Source of the DNA: Trichoplax adhaerens
Taxonomy: Eukaryota > Placozoa > Uniplacotomia > Trichoplacea > Trichoplacidae
Assembly (NCBI RefSeq): GCF_000150275.1
Contig: NW_002060951.1
Span: 900,552 to 964,551 of the forward strand
Reading direction: 5' to 3'
DNA length: 64,000 nt
The translations under genes and the position numbers were made by a program. The notes beneath the pieces are model-generated. The model made no database searches. It had not been told where the DNA came from and saw nothing but the letters and a program-made list of their open reading frames with translations. The number at the start of each line of letters is the position of its first letter. Position 1 is the stretch's first letter. Below, piece by piece: positions 12,357-27,259 of this stretch.

Positions 12357-14112
12357 TCGTAATATCAAAAACAGATTTAATCTATTTAACTTAACTTCTA
12401 ACTTTCTTTGTTTATTGAAAGGAAAATTCTATATCAATTAGAGTACAGTTCTTATCTTTATGAAAATTATCTCTATATCTCATCGCTTTTCTTCACTTAT
12501 ATTTAAATCACAAAAGACGACGAGTGCCAACAGGGTCCTCTAAGACGATAACGACTATTAATTACTGTTTATGAATATAGCATTTTCAACTTCGTACTTG
12601 ACTTGCAGCAGTCAAAACTTGATTCTAGGATTATAATACATGCTTTTATCTCTCTCTCTATATATATATACTAAACACATATATTACTATTTTACTTCAG
12701 AGCGTCTCTTGTACTACATATTCTTACGTGTATATTTAACAGCATTGTGAACTTACTCTAATTTCTACCCGTCTATGTCTGTATACTAATATTTGATCAT
12801 TGATATAAATCGTTCAATTTAATTTATACGTACTAAAATGATTTCTCTATAATAATCGATATTTCTCTATGAAAGAAGCAAGTAAACCGTATAATCATAG
12901 CTATCAGTCGATGGAATCATATTACAATGTTTAATGATCTTCATATTTCACAAAGCACCTTTGTTATGATGTATACGCATATATACATAGTATGTATATA
13001 TTTCTACGCGTATGTAACTATATTAGTTATAACTAATACGTATTACTCATGCTGTACAGCCTATCAATAGAGATGCGTATTACGTATTACCGTCAAATTA
13101 TCAATTTTTGGTGCGCCCATCTACTTTATGATGGAAGTTGAATATTAACCAGTCAATTGTTAACCAACCAATGCTTTCTTAAACTTGTTTCTTTATGACC
13201 ATTCCTTAAATACTACAATAAAATATTTTAGAAATTGTAAATTTCTAATTTCTAACCTCCTTAAATCCTACATTTACTAAATGATCATGTAATAATTTCA
13301 TCCTTCATGCAATATAAGTAATGCTTATACTGCATGTCGCTGTCTTGGTTACGGTTTAATAACTACCATGGTTTAAAGAATTGCCGTAAAGAATTTTCAT
13401 TCAGTTAGGTCGGAAGGGAATAATGGTGTGCATTGCTCGTACGTAAATAGGCTTCAAGGATAAAACTAATACCGTGATGAGCTAATTTAGCTATAATATT
13501 ATGATTTTCTGGTATAGCGTTGGTATAAATGCCGTCAACTAGGTTCCGGTTATTGTTAAAAGTCCGCTAAGAACAGTCCATTTAATTCCAGTAATACTTT
13601 TCATCGATAATGTCGATAGTGTGTTCATATAAAAATGATATATTACTGCATCGATAGTAATATGTATACTCGTTTATATATATATACTGTATAAGGAAAA
13701 TGCGTGATGTACTGTAATATGTACTGTTAGTACAAGGTGAACGTAAAAGAGTTTAACAAAAGAAATAACTTAAATATAAATAAAATCTCACAGTGTAAGA
13801 GTCTGAAACATTACACTGCCGCCTATCAAAATACCCTTATCTTTTATATTCCCATACGAATTAACATCGAATAGATTAAGTACGGTATATGACAGTCTAT
13901 ACTATAAGTGTATCCAAGCTGAAAAGCTTAACAACGAGAATTCTAGTCTATATGCAGATTATACCTCTAGGTATAACCAAACACTAATAAAACGCAGTTG
14001 AGTAAACTCTTACCAATAATTTATTTACAGTTAATAAAACGAAATAAAATAAACGTTCAATATCGTACTATACATAATTCCGTTACTCCTTCTTAAATTG
14101 TAAGTTTAAAAA
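12357..14112. other. Intergenic region downstream of the Tctex1 gene
   Basis: This holds the 3' flanks of two convergent genes. It contains a short TCTCTC/TATATA simple repeat at about 12650-12670 and repeated TACGTATTA/TACGCATA-type words near 12975-13090. No coding exon is supported. Confidence 0.6.
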
Positions 14113-17100
14113 TTAAAAAAATTTCTCAACAGACTCTCCAGTAATATTCTCAATAACTGCTACAACTTCTTGACATTCTTTCTCAACTTCAACAGACTCA
14201 TCTAAGTATTGAATGATATAGAAATTTAGAAATTTAAGACTTTATGTATTTCTTACATTAGTAATAATGGGTATTTTGAAAATATTAGCCATTACCTTCC
14301 ATAAGTTCAGCTAAGAACGGAATGGTTTCAGGAAGTAACAAAATAAAATTTTCCCCTAATCGGCGATACAGTTCACCAATTATTTTAACGCTGGCGAAGC
14401 GTACCTATAAATAGAATACAGTAATTGGATACAAAGTTAAATACTTTAAAACTGAGAAACAATCAAAGAATCAATAAAGCTAACCTGTGGTGATTTATGT
14501 CTAGTTTTCAGGCAAATTTGATAGTGTAAAGGTTTCCATAACGCATCATTTTCAATAACGACAGCAAATTCAACTATGCATGGTAAAAGATGTTGTAGTA
14601 CACGCTCTTCATATTTCGCTGCTCCGTCAATTTGATTGTCAATCTGTATCAATATAGCCGTTTATACAGTTATTATTGAGATATTAAATATCATTATAAC
14701 AAGTCTAATGATGAGATACCTGATCAACTAAAGGCTGCATTAAAAGATCAAATTTCTCCTGATCAAAAAACTTTTGACGATCATATAAAAAACATTTATA
14801 AAGACAATCTAAAATCAATTCTGTAAGTAGGGACGATTTTTCTTCTGCAATTGATGCATCGCTTTCGTTGTTGCTAAAAAATTTCCCTAATATACGCGTA
14901 TAATTAATACATAAATTCTGAGTTGCTTTCCAGAAGTAACTGGCCAAAGTAGCAATTTGAATTATTATCATATACAAAGACTTAAGTACCTCCTTTGCTG
15001 GCGTTATTGGCATCTAATAATTTAGCACTATAAGTTACCAAATCGCTCGCAAAAATGAGGAAGAGACCTTTTAGTGTATCAGCAATTCTAATCCGTAAAA
15101 TCACAAAATTAGGCAAATAGGTCATAACATCCGGATTACGTACCTACAATATTATTCTGAACTAACTAACCTGTTTGTAGCGCGAAAAAAAACAATATTT
15201 CTTTCTTTAGGAACATCACCTACGGTCGCCCAATCAAATACCTGTCAAAAGATGACCAAATACTAGCTATAAAACGACTTAGCAATACAACCACAGAAAA
15301 ATATATACGTTAATATTCCAAAGCAAAATTACTAACAAATTTACAAATAACAAATATTAGCATAGATATTCACTAATTCTACTGTAAGAGTAAGGAAATC
15401 GTTGTTTCATTGATTGCAATACCCTCAAAGATACTGTAATGAGGGCAGATTATTGTATCTAAACATATGCTGAATCACCTCAGTGATATAATCTTGCGTC
15501 ATGTATGTTTTACTTTATGAATCAATACATGTAAAAATTTGTATCTTATATTGATAACCTCAAGTTAAAATTTCAAAAAAGCGAATTAATAAAACAGCTA
15601 GTTATCTTTCCAGACGAACCTTCCTAAATGCTGGCCAAAATGTTTTTTCAGACAGTCTAACGACTAAAGCTAAAAAGGCTTCAATAATGGCATTTTCTGA
15701 TACATCCAATGAAACCGAACAGATCTGTAAAAAATTAAGTAATTAGTTACATTTTCGACTGCTTTATAAATACTAGCGTTTAAGGCAAGATAAGTAACCT
15801 TTGCTTGGGTCGTAATTCTATAGTCAAATGCTTCCATAAAGATATTAATCAATTTTGGTTGCATAGACTTTATATCCACGCTAGGCATTTTCGAAATGCT
15901 TATCTTAACGACGCTCATAAGCATTGCAATTCTGTTGGTATCGACTTCGAGCCACTAGTACAGAATAGATTTTATTCAAATTTATCATCGCTTCCCGTAC
16001 AAAAATTACTACATTTTGTAAGCTTCAAAACTTACATCATCTTCAAGCATAATTTCTTTATAACTCTGGCCGATTGCCGGTAATAAAATATGTGGTAATA
16101 ATGAAGCCGTGTCTTCTCTAAAGAATCATTAAATTAATCAACATGTACAGTATGATTAATATTAGTAACATTAAGACGGTGAAAATATGTAACATAACTT
16201 AATTTGAAAACTGATATTACCTTAATCCATCAAGTTCATTTACCAACTCGGATGTTTGCGAAGATTTTTTTGCATTTAAATCAATCAAAGTTCCAGAAAT
16301 ATAACTACGAGTAAACTTAAGTAATAAAATCACACGCGTAAGCACAATCATCGATAGATATAGCATAAAAATTTAGATCGCAATACCTCTTTCAACAACT
16401 CAGTTAGATAAGGGCTAACAAAGTGAGGAAGACAGCTAATAATTCGATGGGCAAATTTTACCGCTGCCGTAACTAAAACTTCCAATTTCCTAGAAAAGAA
16501 CTCAAATCAGCTACTTGACGATAAATATTAATTCAAGTTTTTGGCATTGCACTCACTTAGAAGGCTGATCTCCTTGACTTTCGTCTCTAATCAATTTAAA
16601 TATTTTCATTATCTGCGGCATTAATTGTGGCAAGAACGCGATCATATGAGCACCAATTCCTCTACAGATTTCACTTAGGCAAAAAAGAGCAGCTGCTAAA
16701 ACCTATCAAATTAAAATTATTAAAGAATTCAGGATTTAATAGTATGGAGGTCACATAGCATACACTTCTACAAACACACAGTTAAAACGGTATAGTATAA
16801 TTCAGATATAAAGTAATTTACCGGCATCGACAAACTTGGTTCGGTCAAAACTTTAAGACATCCTTTAATAACCTGAGTATTGAAACAGAATATACACAAA
16901 CGTTAATATTAACGCTTATATTTCTAATGTTAGAATTCTAAAATTAATTAAAAATAGTAGATCACTAACATGAGTAAACAATGGAGGATCTTCAGGAGCT
17001 AAATAAGAGGAAATTGACGAAATGCAGTATAAAGCTTTTTCTTTAATGTATAGTTGATCCTTTGAGCCAATTACGATTTCTAAAAGCTGATCTACTAAAC

Positions 17101-20100
17101 CGATTACTTGCGTTTTCTGAAATAGTACATAAATAAAGCTTGATCATCATATTACAATGCAAATCTGTCATAATTGCACAAAATAAAGATAATTACATAT
17201 AGATATGAGATCGTTTGATCTGACTTACCAATTCTAATATTGTGCGTAGATCAACATGAACAAGCTTACTGCCCAATAAATCGAATGATTTGCGACAAGT
17301 GACGATATTGTCACTTTTTAACAATGATGAAATGACAGGAATAAAGGCATGCAAAGGTAATAATCCATTAACCTTTATTAATAACGAATAAAAACTCATC
17401 TTTAATACTTCTACCTAATTATTTTAGGGTAAAAATACTGCAATCATACTTTATCCACAATAACATTAAAACGGTTATTTAAGGCGTTCCAGTAGCGACC
17501 GATAGATTCAACCCGATGTAACTCTGCTAGTTTCGATATTTTCGTGATATATCTCAGCGATTCTTCTAATAGCCTTGAAATTAAATATCAGTTATAACTT
17601 AGTGATATCACACGAGATGACTAATATCATCGTGAAAGTACGTAGAAGCTACAAAGTAACGCATACTCGATAAACTTCTTTTCAAGTTGACGAGTCTTGT
17701 CATTCTTAAGATCGCTGACCTGAAATAAATTTAAAGGAATTGATCATACGCGGAATAAAGATCACGAGAAGTTTACATATAGAATAAAATACTAAGCAAA
17801 CGTGTAAATCGTACACACACAGTCTCTCTCTATATATATATTTAAGTACATACTGCTTCAGTGTATTTACTGTCATCCATTAAGTTCACAATTAATCCAG
17901 CAACAGTATAACGATATCTCCTTAATTGTTTGGATGTATGAGTTTCGGCGTCAAAAATTTGTAATATCTGCAGGGTTTCTGGGGATTTTCTAGATCGACC
18001 TGTCACTGGTTTCGAATCTAAAAAATGAATTGTAACCTTTAAAGCTTCGGCGCATATTTATTAGTGAACAATCATATCATCGTTAAACAATATACAAATG
18101 GACAATTTACCCCGTTGATCATCAGAAAGATTTGAAATATATTTCACGCAATCAATGATAGCATCGAGTTGAGTAACAACGTCGAATTTTTGATATAAAG
18201 GTAAGCAAAAATCTATCTTGTTGTCCCTGTTAACCTGAAATTAAAACCAATTTTGTCAATCATATAACGAGCATAATTCCAAATCTTATAATGCATAGAC
18301 TACATACTTGCGCTGTTGTATCCTCATCCACATTACTAATTTCAGATTCCACTAACATCAACAAAGTAGTACTAAGAGATCGGCAAGAACCAGATTTCCG
18401 TAATAAATGTTCAAATAATGGTACACGACGATGACTAGGTATGTGAGCCCAGGCGTCAACAAATACCTGTATAACTCTCGTAATAACATCTCCAACCGAT
18501 GTCATTACGCCTTTTCCTGAATTAATTTCAATTTTCATTTGACTTTCCAGAGTATTGGACTATAGATTAATGGATAAATTGAAAGTAAAAAAAGAGACAG
18601 AACAGATCTAGAACTGTAATCGTAATAAACCTTTAGTTTTAGGCGTAATACCTATTAATTTATTGACTACGAGCCATATATAAGGTTACATACCTCAAGT
18701 AATGGAGGAATAATGGCATCAATTGTTTGATTTATAATTTGAAAATTGTAAGCACTATCGTGCTTCATAATATTAGCTCCCATGAACGTAAATACCGACA
18801 TAACGTTATGAAATAGTAAGTCCTATAACAAAAGTTAGATTTTTAAGTAAAGCAAATGGTTTAATAATCAATAACAATTATGTTCATAAATTAGAGCGCA
18901 GCTTACAGGGAAAATATTTGCTATTAGATTAAGAGCCAATAGTGCTTGTTGATGCGTCTGAGGATTATCTGATTTCCGTATACAATTGACAACTTGTTCG
19001 ACGTCAAAATATTCTTCCAGTAGTATATCTGCATAATAGATATTGACGTTAAAGTTCAATAATATCAAGATAGATCGTTTCGAAAATTTTGATGTGAGTA
19101 TTAGTTCTACCTTTATGTACTATTTTACAAGTCCATATTATATTAGATAATAGTAATTGTTTTCCATATTCGATATCAGAATCATCTAGTTCCATACATC
19201 TGATCGTCAAGTAATTTAAAACAGTACCGCAAGATTAAAAGATGTGGTTACAAGAGTATTATCTTAAAATGAGAGGAATCCATTATAAATTTTCAAGTTA
19301 CTTAGATAAAAGGCCAAAAAATATCGGTAGAAGTTCTTGAGCGTTGATGACATTTTCCTTTGACTGCAGGCTTTCAAGTAAAAGAATTAATCTTCGCCAA
19401 TCTTCAGAACTGCTCGTTGTTGTATTAACTACTTTTCTGTTTAATACGAAAGATAAAGAAAATTCCAAACATGTTACATAAAACTAATTCTAGAAAGAAA
19501 ATTTTTAACAGATGTCGCTAACATTTGTTTTCTAGGACGTTTTGAAGTCTGATCTTTAATTGAAGTAAAGTTAAGCGTTGTAAATTCCGTATTGTACTGA
19601 CCAGCAGTTAATGGTATCTATTTATTTAATCGGTAAAATAAGGGAAACATGTCAGTAAAAAATTCTTGTATTATTTTTAAAGAATTGCTTTAAATGCTAT
19701 TTCTTACCTTAGAAAGTGTTAGAGGTATAGTAGACGATCGTTCTACAGCCGATGCAATTAATAACTGATCACATAAGTAACTAAAAATCTTTTGTTGAAT
19801 CTTTTCATCTTTGATGGCAGCGAAGAAACCAGGCGTCACCTAAGTATAGAAGTGATGTACGTAAATTATTTACTGTTCATTAAGTTAATTTAGCTGCATG
19901 AGTATCAAATTATCTCTTATTTAATTATCTATAAATTCACAGACCTGTGTAAGGCTCAGCGTTTGTGGTGATTGATGAGCCAGATATGGTATATCATTCG
20001 GAATAGATAAAGCAGTCATAAAACTATTCAGTAATAATGGTTCCGTAGCTAGATTTTTCGCTACATCTTTCGTAAAACAATTTAAAAAATTTTGCAGACA

Positions 20101-23100
20101 CAAGGCATCTTCTTGACGTAAGTCTATACAGATACGAAACAAATAATAGTGAAATCTGATCAATGATTAATGGACTAGGAAGTTTATCTGTCCTATTACG
20201 TTATTATGGCAACACTTCATACCGAAAATCTGCTCCGATTGGACGATGTCCAATAGCCTCATAAAAAATTCCATACCAAACTTTAATTTGAGCTAAATTA
20301 CCAAAGTAATTGTATCAGTAATTGTAAAACCTACACATAAAATCTGCACAATCGTAAATACCGTATTATTGACTTGTTGTAACGACGTTAAAACATTATA
20401 TCTGATAATGGGAGGCGTTTGAAGGTTTGTCACATGTTCCATAATACAATTAAAATTTGCTTCTATGGCACTTTCTTTAGCTCTTTTTAATATAGCTGCT
20501 TTGCTTCTACTTGATTTCTTCTCTTTGCTTTTAACATCAGCTGTTAATTTGTCGAAATGAGACGCAAATACTTTAGAAATCTGCTCCCTGTCAGCCACAA
20601 TAGTTTCAGAAGCTTGACAAATGGTTGATGATATATTAGCGAAAGCAAATGCCATCACGCTTGAATCAATAGCATGTATTCGATCGATACATGTTTTCAA
20701 GAATATTACAGCTGCTTTACGAACGCAAGGATTTTCACTATTGATAGGGACTAATAAAGATGGTACCACTAAAATAAAATAAGTATAATGCATAAAAAAA
20801 TTACATCTCACACCGCATGATACGATTAACAGTAAATTAAAATAACAGTATCATGCCGAAATCAGTCAGACCGACAATGACGATCAATCAAAATACCCAG
20901 CAATAAATGCTATACTTACAAGGACAACTGCTATTCATAAGATCCTTTAATATCTTGTCGGTAGCACCTTGTATAAGTGCAGTTGCTAGATTCAAACTGT
21001 AGCATTGCAATATTGGCGAAGAGTTCAAGAAATTACTGCGATCTTTGTTTGATAATTCCTGTTTACAATAGTTTAACGACCATATATGGCTCAAGAATTG
21101 AATAGCCAGTCTACTCTGTGAATTCCGTTGCTGTAAAATGTGACAAACGTAATAAAACCGTAGCTCAAAAAAGGTTCAATTAATAGTCGATCAATTCAAA
21201 TTTTAATTAAATACGTATATTTGCTTACCATTAATAATTCCTTGGTTAAATACCGAAAATATAATTGATACTTCAGCTTAAATAAAATTCCTGACCCATA
21301 AGCAATTAAATCAACCAACTTGATTTTTGCCTATTAATTATGAAGATACAATGACAACACTTATAACAACCTGTACATCACATGATCTGATCGTATATCT
21401 GCAGATACACGGGCTATCTTTTAGTTATTTATTTGTGGCTAATAGTAAACTACCTACGAATTCTAGATAATTTAGTTAAGCAAGCATTAAAGTTAGTAGT
21501 ACCTGATATTCATCAGTCCACTTCCACCAATCTTTAAAATATATTAAAAGATACCAAACATTAAACAAAGCATATAACAAGTAAGATAAAGCTAAAGAAA
21601 TACTAACCGACTTCCGCATTTTGCGAAGGCAATACACCTAATAAAGCTTTCAGAAACCTTAGTAGAAACATAGATTTGCTCTTTTTGTAGCGTTTGCTAT
21701 CACATTTCCGAATCATGATGGGGATTGTATTAAAAAAACTTGTCACAATTGCATCGTCATTATTTTCAATTCCGTCGCCAGTATCAAATTCAACCTGCAA
21801 TTAGTTAGTATCAATGGAACTAAATTCAAAATACTTTTAAGTGCAAATATGTGTAGAGAGCAAGTAAATAAAAATTCAATGCATTACCTGCAACTGATGC
21901 CCACGATGGCTAGCCAACAAACGAAGATCTTCATAAAGGTATAATATGAGACAGTTTATAGATGCTGAGTTCAACTGCTTTTGTTGAGTACTCCAATGTT
22001 TAACCCATTGATAACATACGCAGTAAATAAAGGAGTTAAAGACATCTCGCTGAGTATCAGATCGAAATTTTTGGCTTTGGTTGCTACAGTTATCAAGCTG
22101 ATATAAAAAAGGCCATGATTAATGTTCGATTTATGCTACAGTATTACTTTTACTATTCTCTATTATCATATATTAGCAAAATGGTGTACTATACAGCTAA
22201 TACAAGCTTGAAAACTTCTACTCAACGGATATCTTAATAATTTTTAAGCCAGTATTTTTTAACTTACAAAATTTTGTATATTGTCTTGTGTTAGATTGCT
22301 GGTAAGCCATTTGCATATAGCATTATTTACTTTAGCCACTTTACTACCTTGATCAGCTGCCAAAGCTTCTTTCACGGCTGTAAGTTAGCCAGGGAGGCAA
22401 ATAAATAATCAATTATAGATTACCTTCGTGCCACTGTGTACATCCAACTAGATATTAAATTATAACAGATCTATATCTAACTTACTTTTATTTGAGATCA
22501 AGCTCTTAATATCATGTAACAACGGATGCTTTGACACCAATAAAGATTTTGCCAACTTTAGTATTAGTTTACTAGAAAAACCTTTTCTTTTAGGCAACCA
22601 TATAAGGTGAGGTATTATAGCCACAAAAATAGTATCAAAATCTTTCAAATCTTCAAGAAACCATCGATCCAGCATAATCGTTAGAATATTTTGAAGAACT
22701 TCCTGACTATTAAATACAAACATAATAATATTTTGTAAATGACTATAGCTAACTCCTTGATAACTATACTCTGATGATTGTAATTAATTGCATGATCCTA
22801 AGGTTGGCATTATCGTAGAATATGAAACAAACGAAAAATGATTTATTTCTAAAAGCAATGTTTGAAGTACCTTAATAGATTTTCGTCTAGAAATAATTCA
22901 TTGCATTTATTAATAAGCATTTCACTTAAATGTTGCATATCAAAAATCTGAGTCAAATTCTGAAATAAAGTCATGATAAGACGAGTAACTTGGCAAAATG
23001 AATTCCACAAAGAGATTGTAGAGATATTTCAAATAAAATCTATTTACTTGTCCAATATTTAAGACACTAGAAACGACAGTGTAGTCATCGTCCTGCCATC

Positions 23101-25873
23101 GATTAATAAGGGCCTCATAATAGAATTGCTTGTTGTCAGTATCCACCTTCAAAGAAAAGTGCATTTAAGTTAATGTGTACATAGTTAAAATCTAGATATA
23201 AACCACTAGGTAATAAGATTATACCGGCTAGAAAATATTTTACTGATAATAGCAATAGTGAAATCCAAGTTATTTTACCTTTTGGGTTAACAAGTTTTGT
23301 TGAATATGCCTGACGGCTAAGCTACGAATTTTCGCTTCAGGATGATATAAGCTAACAATTAATGGACGATCATCACATTCTGGTATCACCTATTAGGCAA
23401 AGAAGATACTTATAAGATATCAAGATAAATATCATGGAAAATAATGAGATTGTTCTACTGTCGGCATAATTATAGATGATATTAGTTTATCTACTATTAA
23501 CCTTATATTTGGATATAGCTGTTGCAAGGTAAACCATTTCTTCTATCCATAGAATGGAATTTCGACCTGACAATGGGTCAATATCATTACTGTCATTTTT
23601 GCTTTGTGTCTGGTCTATGAAATCCTTGATACCGTCATCAATTACGCTTGGATATCTAGAGTTATTATAATATAATTGTAAGTTTTCATCCATGTTTCAA
23701 TCAATCGCAAAGTTATAATTATGTAAATAACGTTTTCAGTTACTAAGGTTATTAATGTTATTTGCACTAAATCATTACAGCTGGTATCATACATGTTTGT
23801 TTTAAAATCTTATACATTACCTTGAGTTAATAGATTTTAAAATAAGAGCAACCGTTTCCTTTAACACATTAATTTCATCATCGTCTGTCAGGATATGTCT
23901 TTGATGACAATACAATTTCAATAGTTTGCTAAAGGTGGAAATTTCATCATTAGAGCTAATAAGATGCTAGCTATTTAATTGCTTCGATAAATAGGTTTCA
24001 TATTAAAATGAGTAGAGTTCATCTGAATTACAATAAAATATAATCTAATTTTTGAAAAACAGCAGTGAAAGATTTACTTGGTAATTTTTCGGATCCAATT
24101 ATCCTGAAATTGAATATCTTGGAATAATTGTTGTAATATGGTGACGTAAGCATTTATTGTGATATTGTTACTGCGTTGTAGTTCTTTATCTGGAGTATCA
24201 TCATCATCATCATCATCATCATCATCGTCTTTATCATGAATAGAATGCGAAGAAACGCAATAAGCAATTAAACGATCGATCATCGGCGCGAGCAGAGGCA
24301 TAATATTGTGAGCTGTCGATAAGGCTTGCAATGATGTAACAATTTCAGGCGCAGAAGTTAATGCATTAAATGCTCTATAAGATCAACAGATGCAATTTAG
24401 AATAAACTATTAATTAGAATAGATGTATTTCTCTATTTCGTTAAGAGCAACAAGTATTGTTTATCATTACCTCCAGCTTAATGTTTGGACATTTTGACTT
24501 TGACAAATGCACGTGATGCATGCAATAGCTTCAACTTGCAACGATGGAGATAGATGCTAATGGAAGATAGATATAACCAGATAAGAAACATTTCCCTTGA
24601 ATTAATTACCATTATTTTGCATAAGAGAAACATTGTAAAAATGATACATTATTAAGCAATGACTAGCGCCAATGAAATTACGTATGAAGGAATAAATTTA
24701 ATTTTAACTCTCTCCGCTGTCTATCGTAAACGTATAATTATAATGGACCACTTTGTTGGAGTTGGTATCATAAATTTAATAATAAACATTATCGCACTAG
24801 AAGTTATGACAGGCTATCTAAAGTACTGTACGTAGTAATCGATCAGTCAATATCAGACACTAAGCTGCAATACTCGTATTGCACTATCGGATCAAGTTAT
24901 CATGGTGATATTCTATAAATACGAGTCAGCATGTCATGCGTATAACATCGATTCATTTTGATCCTAGCCTGGAATAAGAATGTTAATATCGTACCTTGGT
25001 TACACAATCAATAAGCATAGTACAAAACTTGTTTTCAAAGGTCATTTTCATCATCATTTGCGTTATGATTATGTAGGTGCCAGCAATGGATTCATTATGT
25101 TTTGACTTGAGGCCTTTAATCAGGTACGGTGTTAAGGTAATCATAAATTGTTCATTCATTTTATCAGAATGGCTAGAATCTAGTAGGCCAACTATAGTTG
25201 AGGTATAGAAATTAACGACTACAGTTGAACTTGCATTGATATTATACTTGAGTGAATCTTGAAGGTTACGACATATTAACGTCAAGATGGATAAATCGCT
25301 TAAGCAACGTTGTTGCAATATAATGGAGGATAGAGGTACACCTTGAGCACGATTATTTTTCAACCAATTCCATCGTGAACGATCATGAGCAATAGGTAGA
25401 ACTTGTAGAACACGTACAAATTGTTGAGTTTGATGGTAAGGTAGGATGCAAACCATGACATCATCAGTATTAAATTGATGTATAGAATAGCGACGAATCA
25501 GCCATTCCATGCATTTCATAGCAGCTTGTAGCATGAAATAGGGGCATAATCTTAACAAGAAAGAACGAATGCGTTGGCTAATTGCCTCATTTTCATCTTG
25601 TGTTAATTGAGAACGATAAACACTTTGACTATCGATATGGAAAAGATCATTAGCAAATTCTTCAAAATTTCTCTTATTAGCATTGATTAAACCTTGTAAG
25701 CCATTGACACCCAAAGCAAATATAGTTTCATCGTCGAAATCTGCAGCTTCTTTAAATTGAAAGAGGACTGATACTTTCTTGCGTACATCAAAATTTTCAT
25801 ATTCTACAACTTGTTGTGATTTTAAGCGTTGCAACTGCTTCACAAGTGCAGTATTGGAGTTGCGTGCAGCCAT
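14113..25873 (-). CDS. HEATR1: HEATR1/UTP10, U3 snoRNP-associated HEAT-repeat protein, multi-exon
   Basis: Nucleolar protein of the small-subunit processome (t-UTP group), needed for rRNA transcription and early 18S pre-rRNA processing. Exon 1 is 25873-24995 and holds the UTP10 N-terminal region: QLQRLKSQQ, SVLFQFKEAADFDDETIFALG, then LCPYFMLQAAMKCMEWLIRRY and CILPYHQTQQFVRVLQVLPI, which match human HEATR1 in order. Dozens of exons of 60-500 bases follow, mostly amphipathic HEAT helices. The C-terminal BP28CT-type region lies near 15013-14446 (LPCIVEFAVVIENDALWKPLHY). Final exons read FILLLPETIPFLAELMEG (about 14340-14295) and DESVEVEKECQEVVAVIENI, ending EKFF-TAA at 14113. The extent and multi-exon HEAT organisation fit the family's ~2,000-residue length. 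An Asp run near 24199-24232 comes from a trinucleotide repeat. Individual internal exon edges are not all resolved. Confidence 0.93.
24199..24232. repeat. (ATC)n microsatellite inside a HEATR1 exon
   Basis: A run of about eleven CAT/ATC triplets on the plus strand encodes a stretch of aspartates (DKDDDD...) in the HEATR1 minus-strand exon. The frame stays open on both sides, so it reads as a coding repeat between HEAT helices. Length variation in whole triplets would be tolerated. Confidence 0.9.
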
Positions 25874-26123
25874 ATTGCACTAAAAATTAGAGTAATGGAT
25901 GCTCTTAAGCTCTTTAAATTGGCCAAGATTTGCAGCTTTCAGTGGCCAACGAATGAAACAACTGGCTGGACTTGCAGCGAGGTATCATGCATGATCTAAG
26001 GCAAGTGTTTGATGCAGCGATAATCGCTTATAGTAAAGATACCGTAAAATGAATGATTATTATATCGCACTGCACGACTGATGCAGGTCACCTAGTCAAG
26101 CACACGTGCGCAACGCTGATGAA

Positions 26124-26209
26124 GTACAGTACAGTACAGTACATTGACTGTAATATGAAGACTGTACAGTACTGTACTGTACACTGTACACTGTACAGTA
26201 CAGTACAGT
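26124..26209. repeat. GTAC-rich palindromic repeat tract
   Basis: Iterated GTACA and TACTGTAC words form self-complementary blocks: a run of GTACAGTACAGTACAGTAC, then ACTGTACAGTACTGTACTG and further CTGTACA units. Similar shorter clusters occur near 39233, 39929-39976, 40478-40515, 40586-40602, 40770-40784 and 43590. This looks like a dispersed low-complexity family in this genome, almost all of it intergenic. Confidence 0.8.
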
Positions 26210-27025
26210 TGCAGAGCGGCTTAGTGACAACTCAGGTCTACTGACAAGTGAAGCTAGGGAACGGGTCAAAGTCACATGTTGCGATCCGGCCCGTACCGGT
26301 ACAGACCCTACAGTACCGCATATCTACATATTGGACCATCATGGCTAACTAAATCACCGGTGCTTTTTTTTGTTCCACCTACTGTACTTTAGTAGTCCAT
26401 GATAGTTGTGCTATCCATCATCTCTACAGACATGGGTGCCATCAAACTTGTCAATATAAAATGGATACTCATTTGTTTCCGTCAATACAAGTTCTTGCCT
26501 TTTGAGTATCCATACTTGAAGATTACGTAGCATGAATAGATTGCATTGTTTTGGATAAAAATTCATCAATCTTGACATCTAAAATACAATGCAACTAGTC
26601 TTTCCAAATTGAACACTATCTACTATTTGGTGGATTTGGTCAGAGCCTTATAATTCGATTCTGTATAGTACATTATTACCACTTAGTACTTTATTGCTCA
26701 AGAATCATGGTTATGACAAGTTATAGTTTCACTACTAGGGTTCTACAGTACATAGTAGTGCTGTTCATATTCACTTTGCGGTCTGAATAATACCCATACT
26801 TCGTCTTATATTTTCTTATAGGAATACAGCAGTTACTTATTGTACTTTGCAAGCTCAATATTTTGGGGAGCTTATATTTATCAGCTCTATTTAATACTTT
26901 GCATGCGCTACTTTATAATAGATATACTAAAATATAAAATTTCTTAACCTAAACGTAAAATTAATTTAGTAGGATATTAACCTGGCAGAGCTTGCAGGAA
27001 AAATCTGTTTGCATCAAAAGTCTAA

Positions 27026-27259
27026 TATGCTAAGATACGACAGGCAATAAATGTATCCTTGACTGAAAATGAGACTGATTTGATATTTATCTGCTCATAC
27101 TTACAACAAGTGATAGACAAATATGAAACGATCCAGATTGAAACCGGTCATAGAGCATTCCGTCTTTACAATAGACAAAATGACACTAACTACGAGATTA
27201 GACCATGTAGATACTTATATGCGTATGTAACATTATACTACCATTTTTCATCTTTATAA
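27026..27259 (+). CDS. Unrecognised coding-like exon or small open frame
   Basis: An open frame of 77 codons reads YAKIRQAINVSLTENETDL, then a polar middle part (VIDKYETIQIETGHRAF, RLYNRQNDTNYEIRPC), then a hydrophobic end and a TAA. It has no good ATG: the frame opens just after a TAA, so it would need an upstream exon joined near the acceptor-like CGACAG. I recognise no family. Chance openness is possible, although the composition is more protein-like than the flanks. Confidence 0.2.
   Translation, partial: YAKIRQAINVSLTENETDLIFICSYLQQVIDKYETIQIETGHRAFRLYNRQNDTNYEIRPCRYLYAYVTLYYHFSSL

Noticed and set aside
15805-16083. Plus-strand open frame of 92 codons
   Set aside because: It is the antisense of HEATR1 exons (the minus strand carries the HEAT-helix reading there).
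26053-26244. Plus-strand open frame of 63 codons
   Set aside because: It is made of the GTAC-rich repeat and encodes only low-complexity Tyr/Cys/Thr/Val runs.
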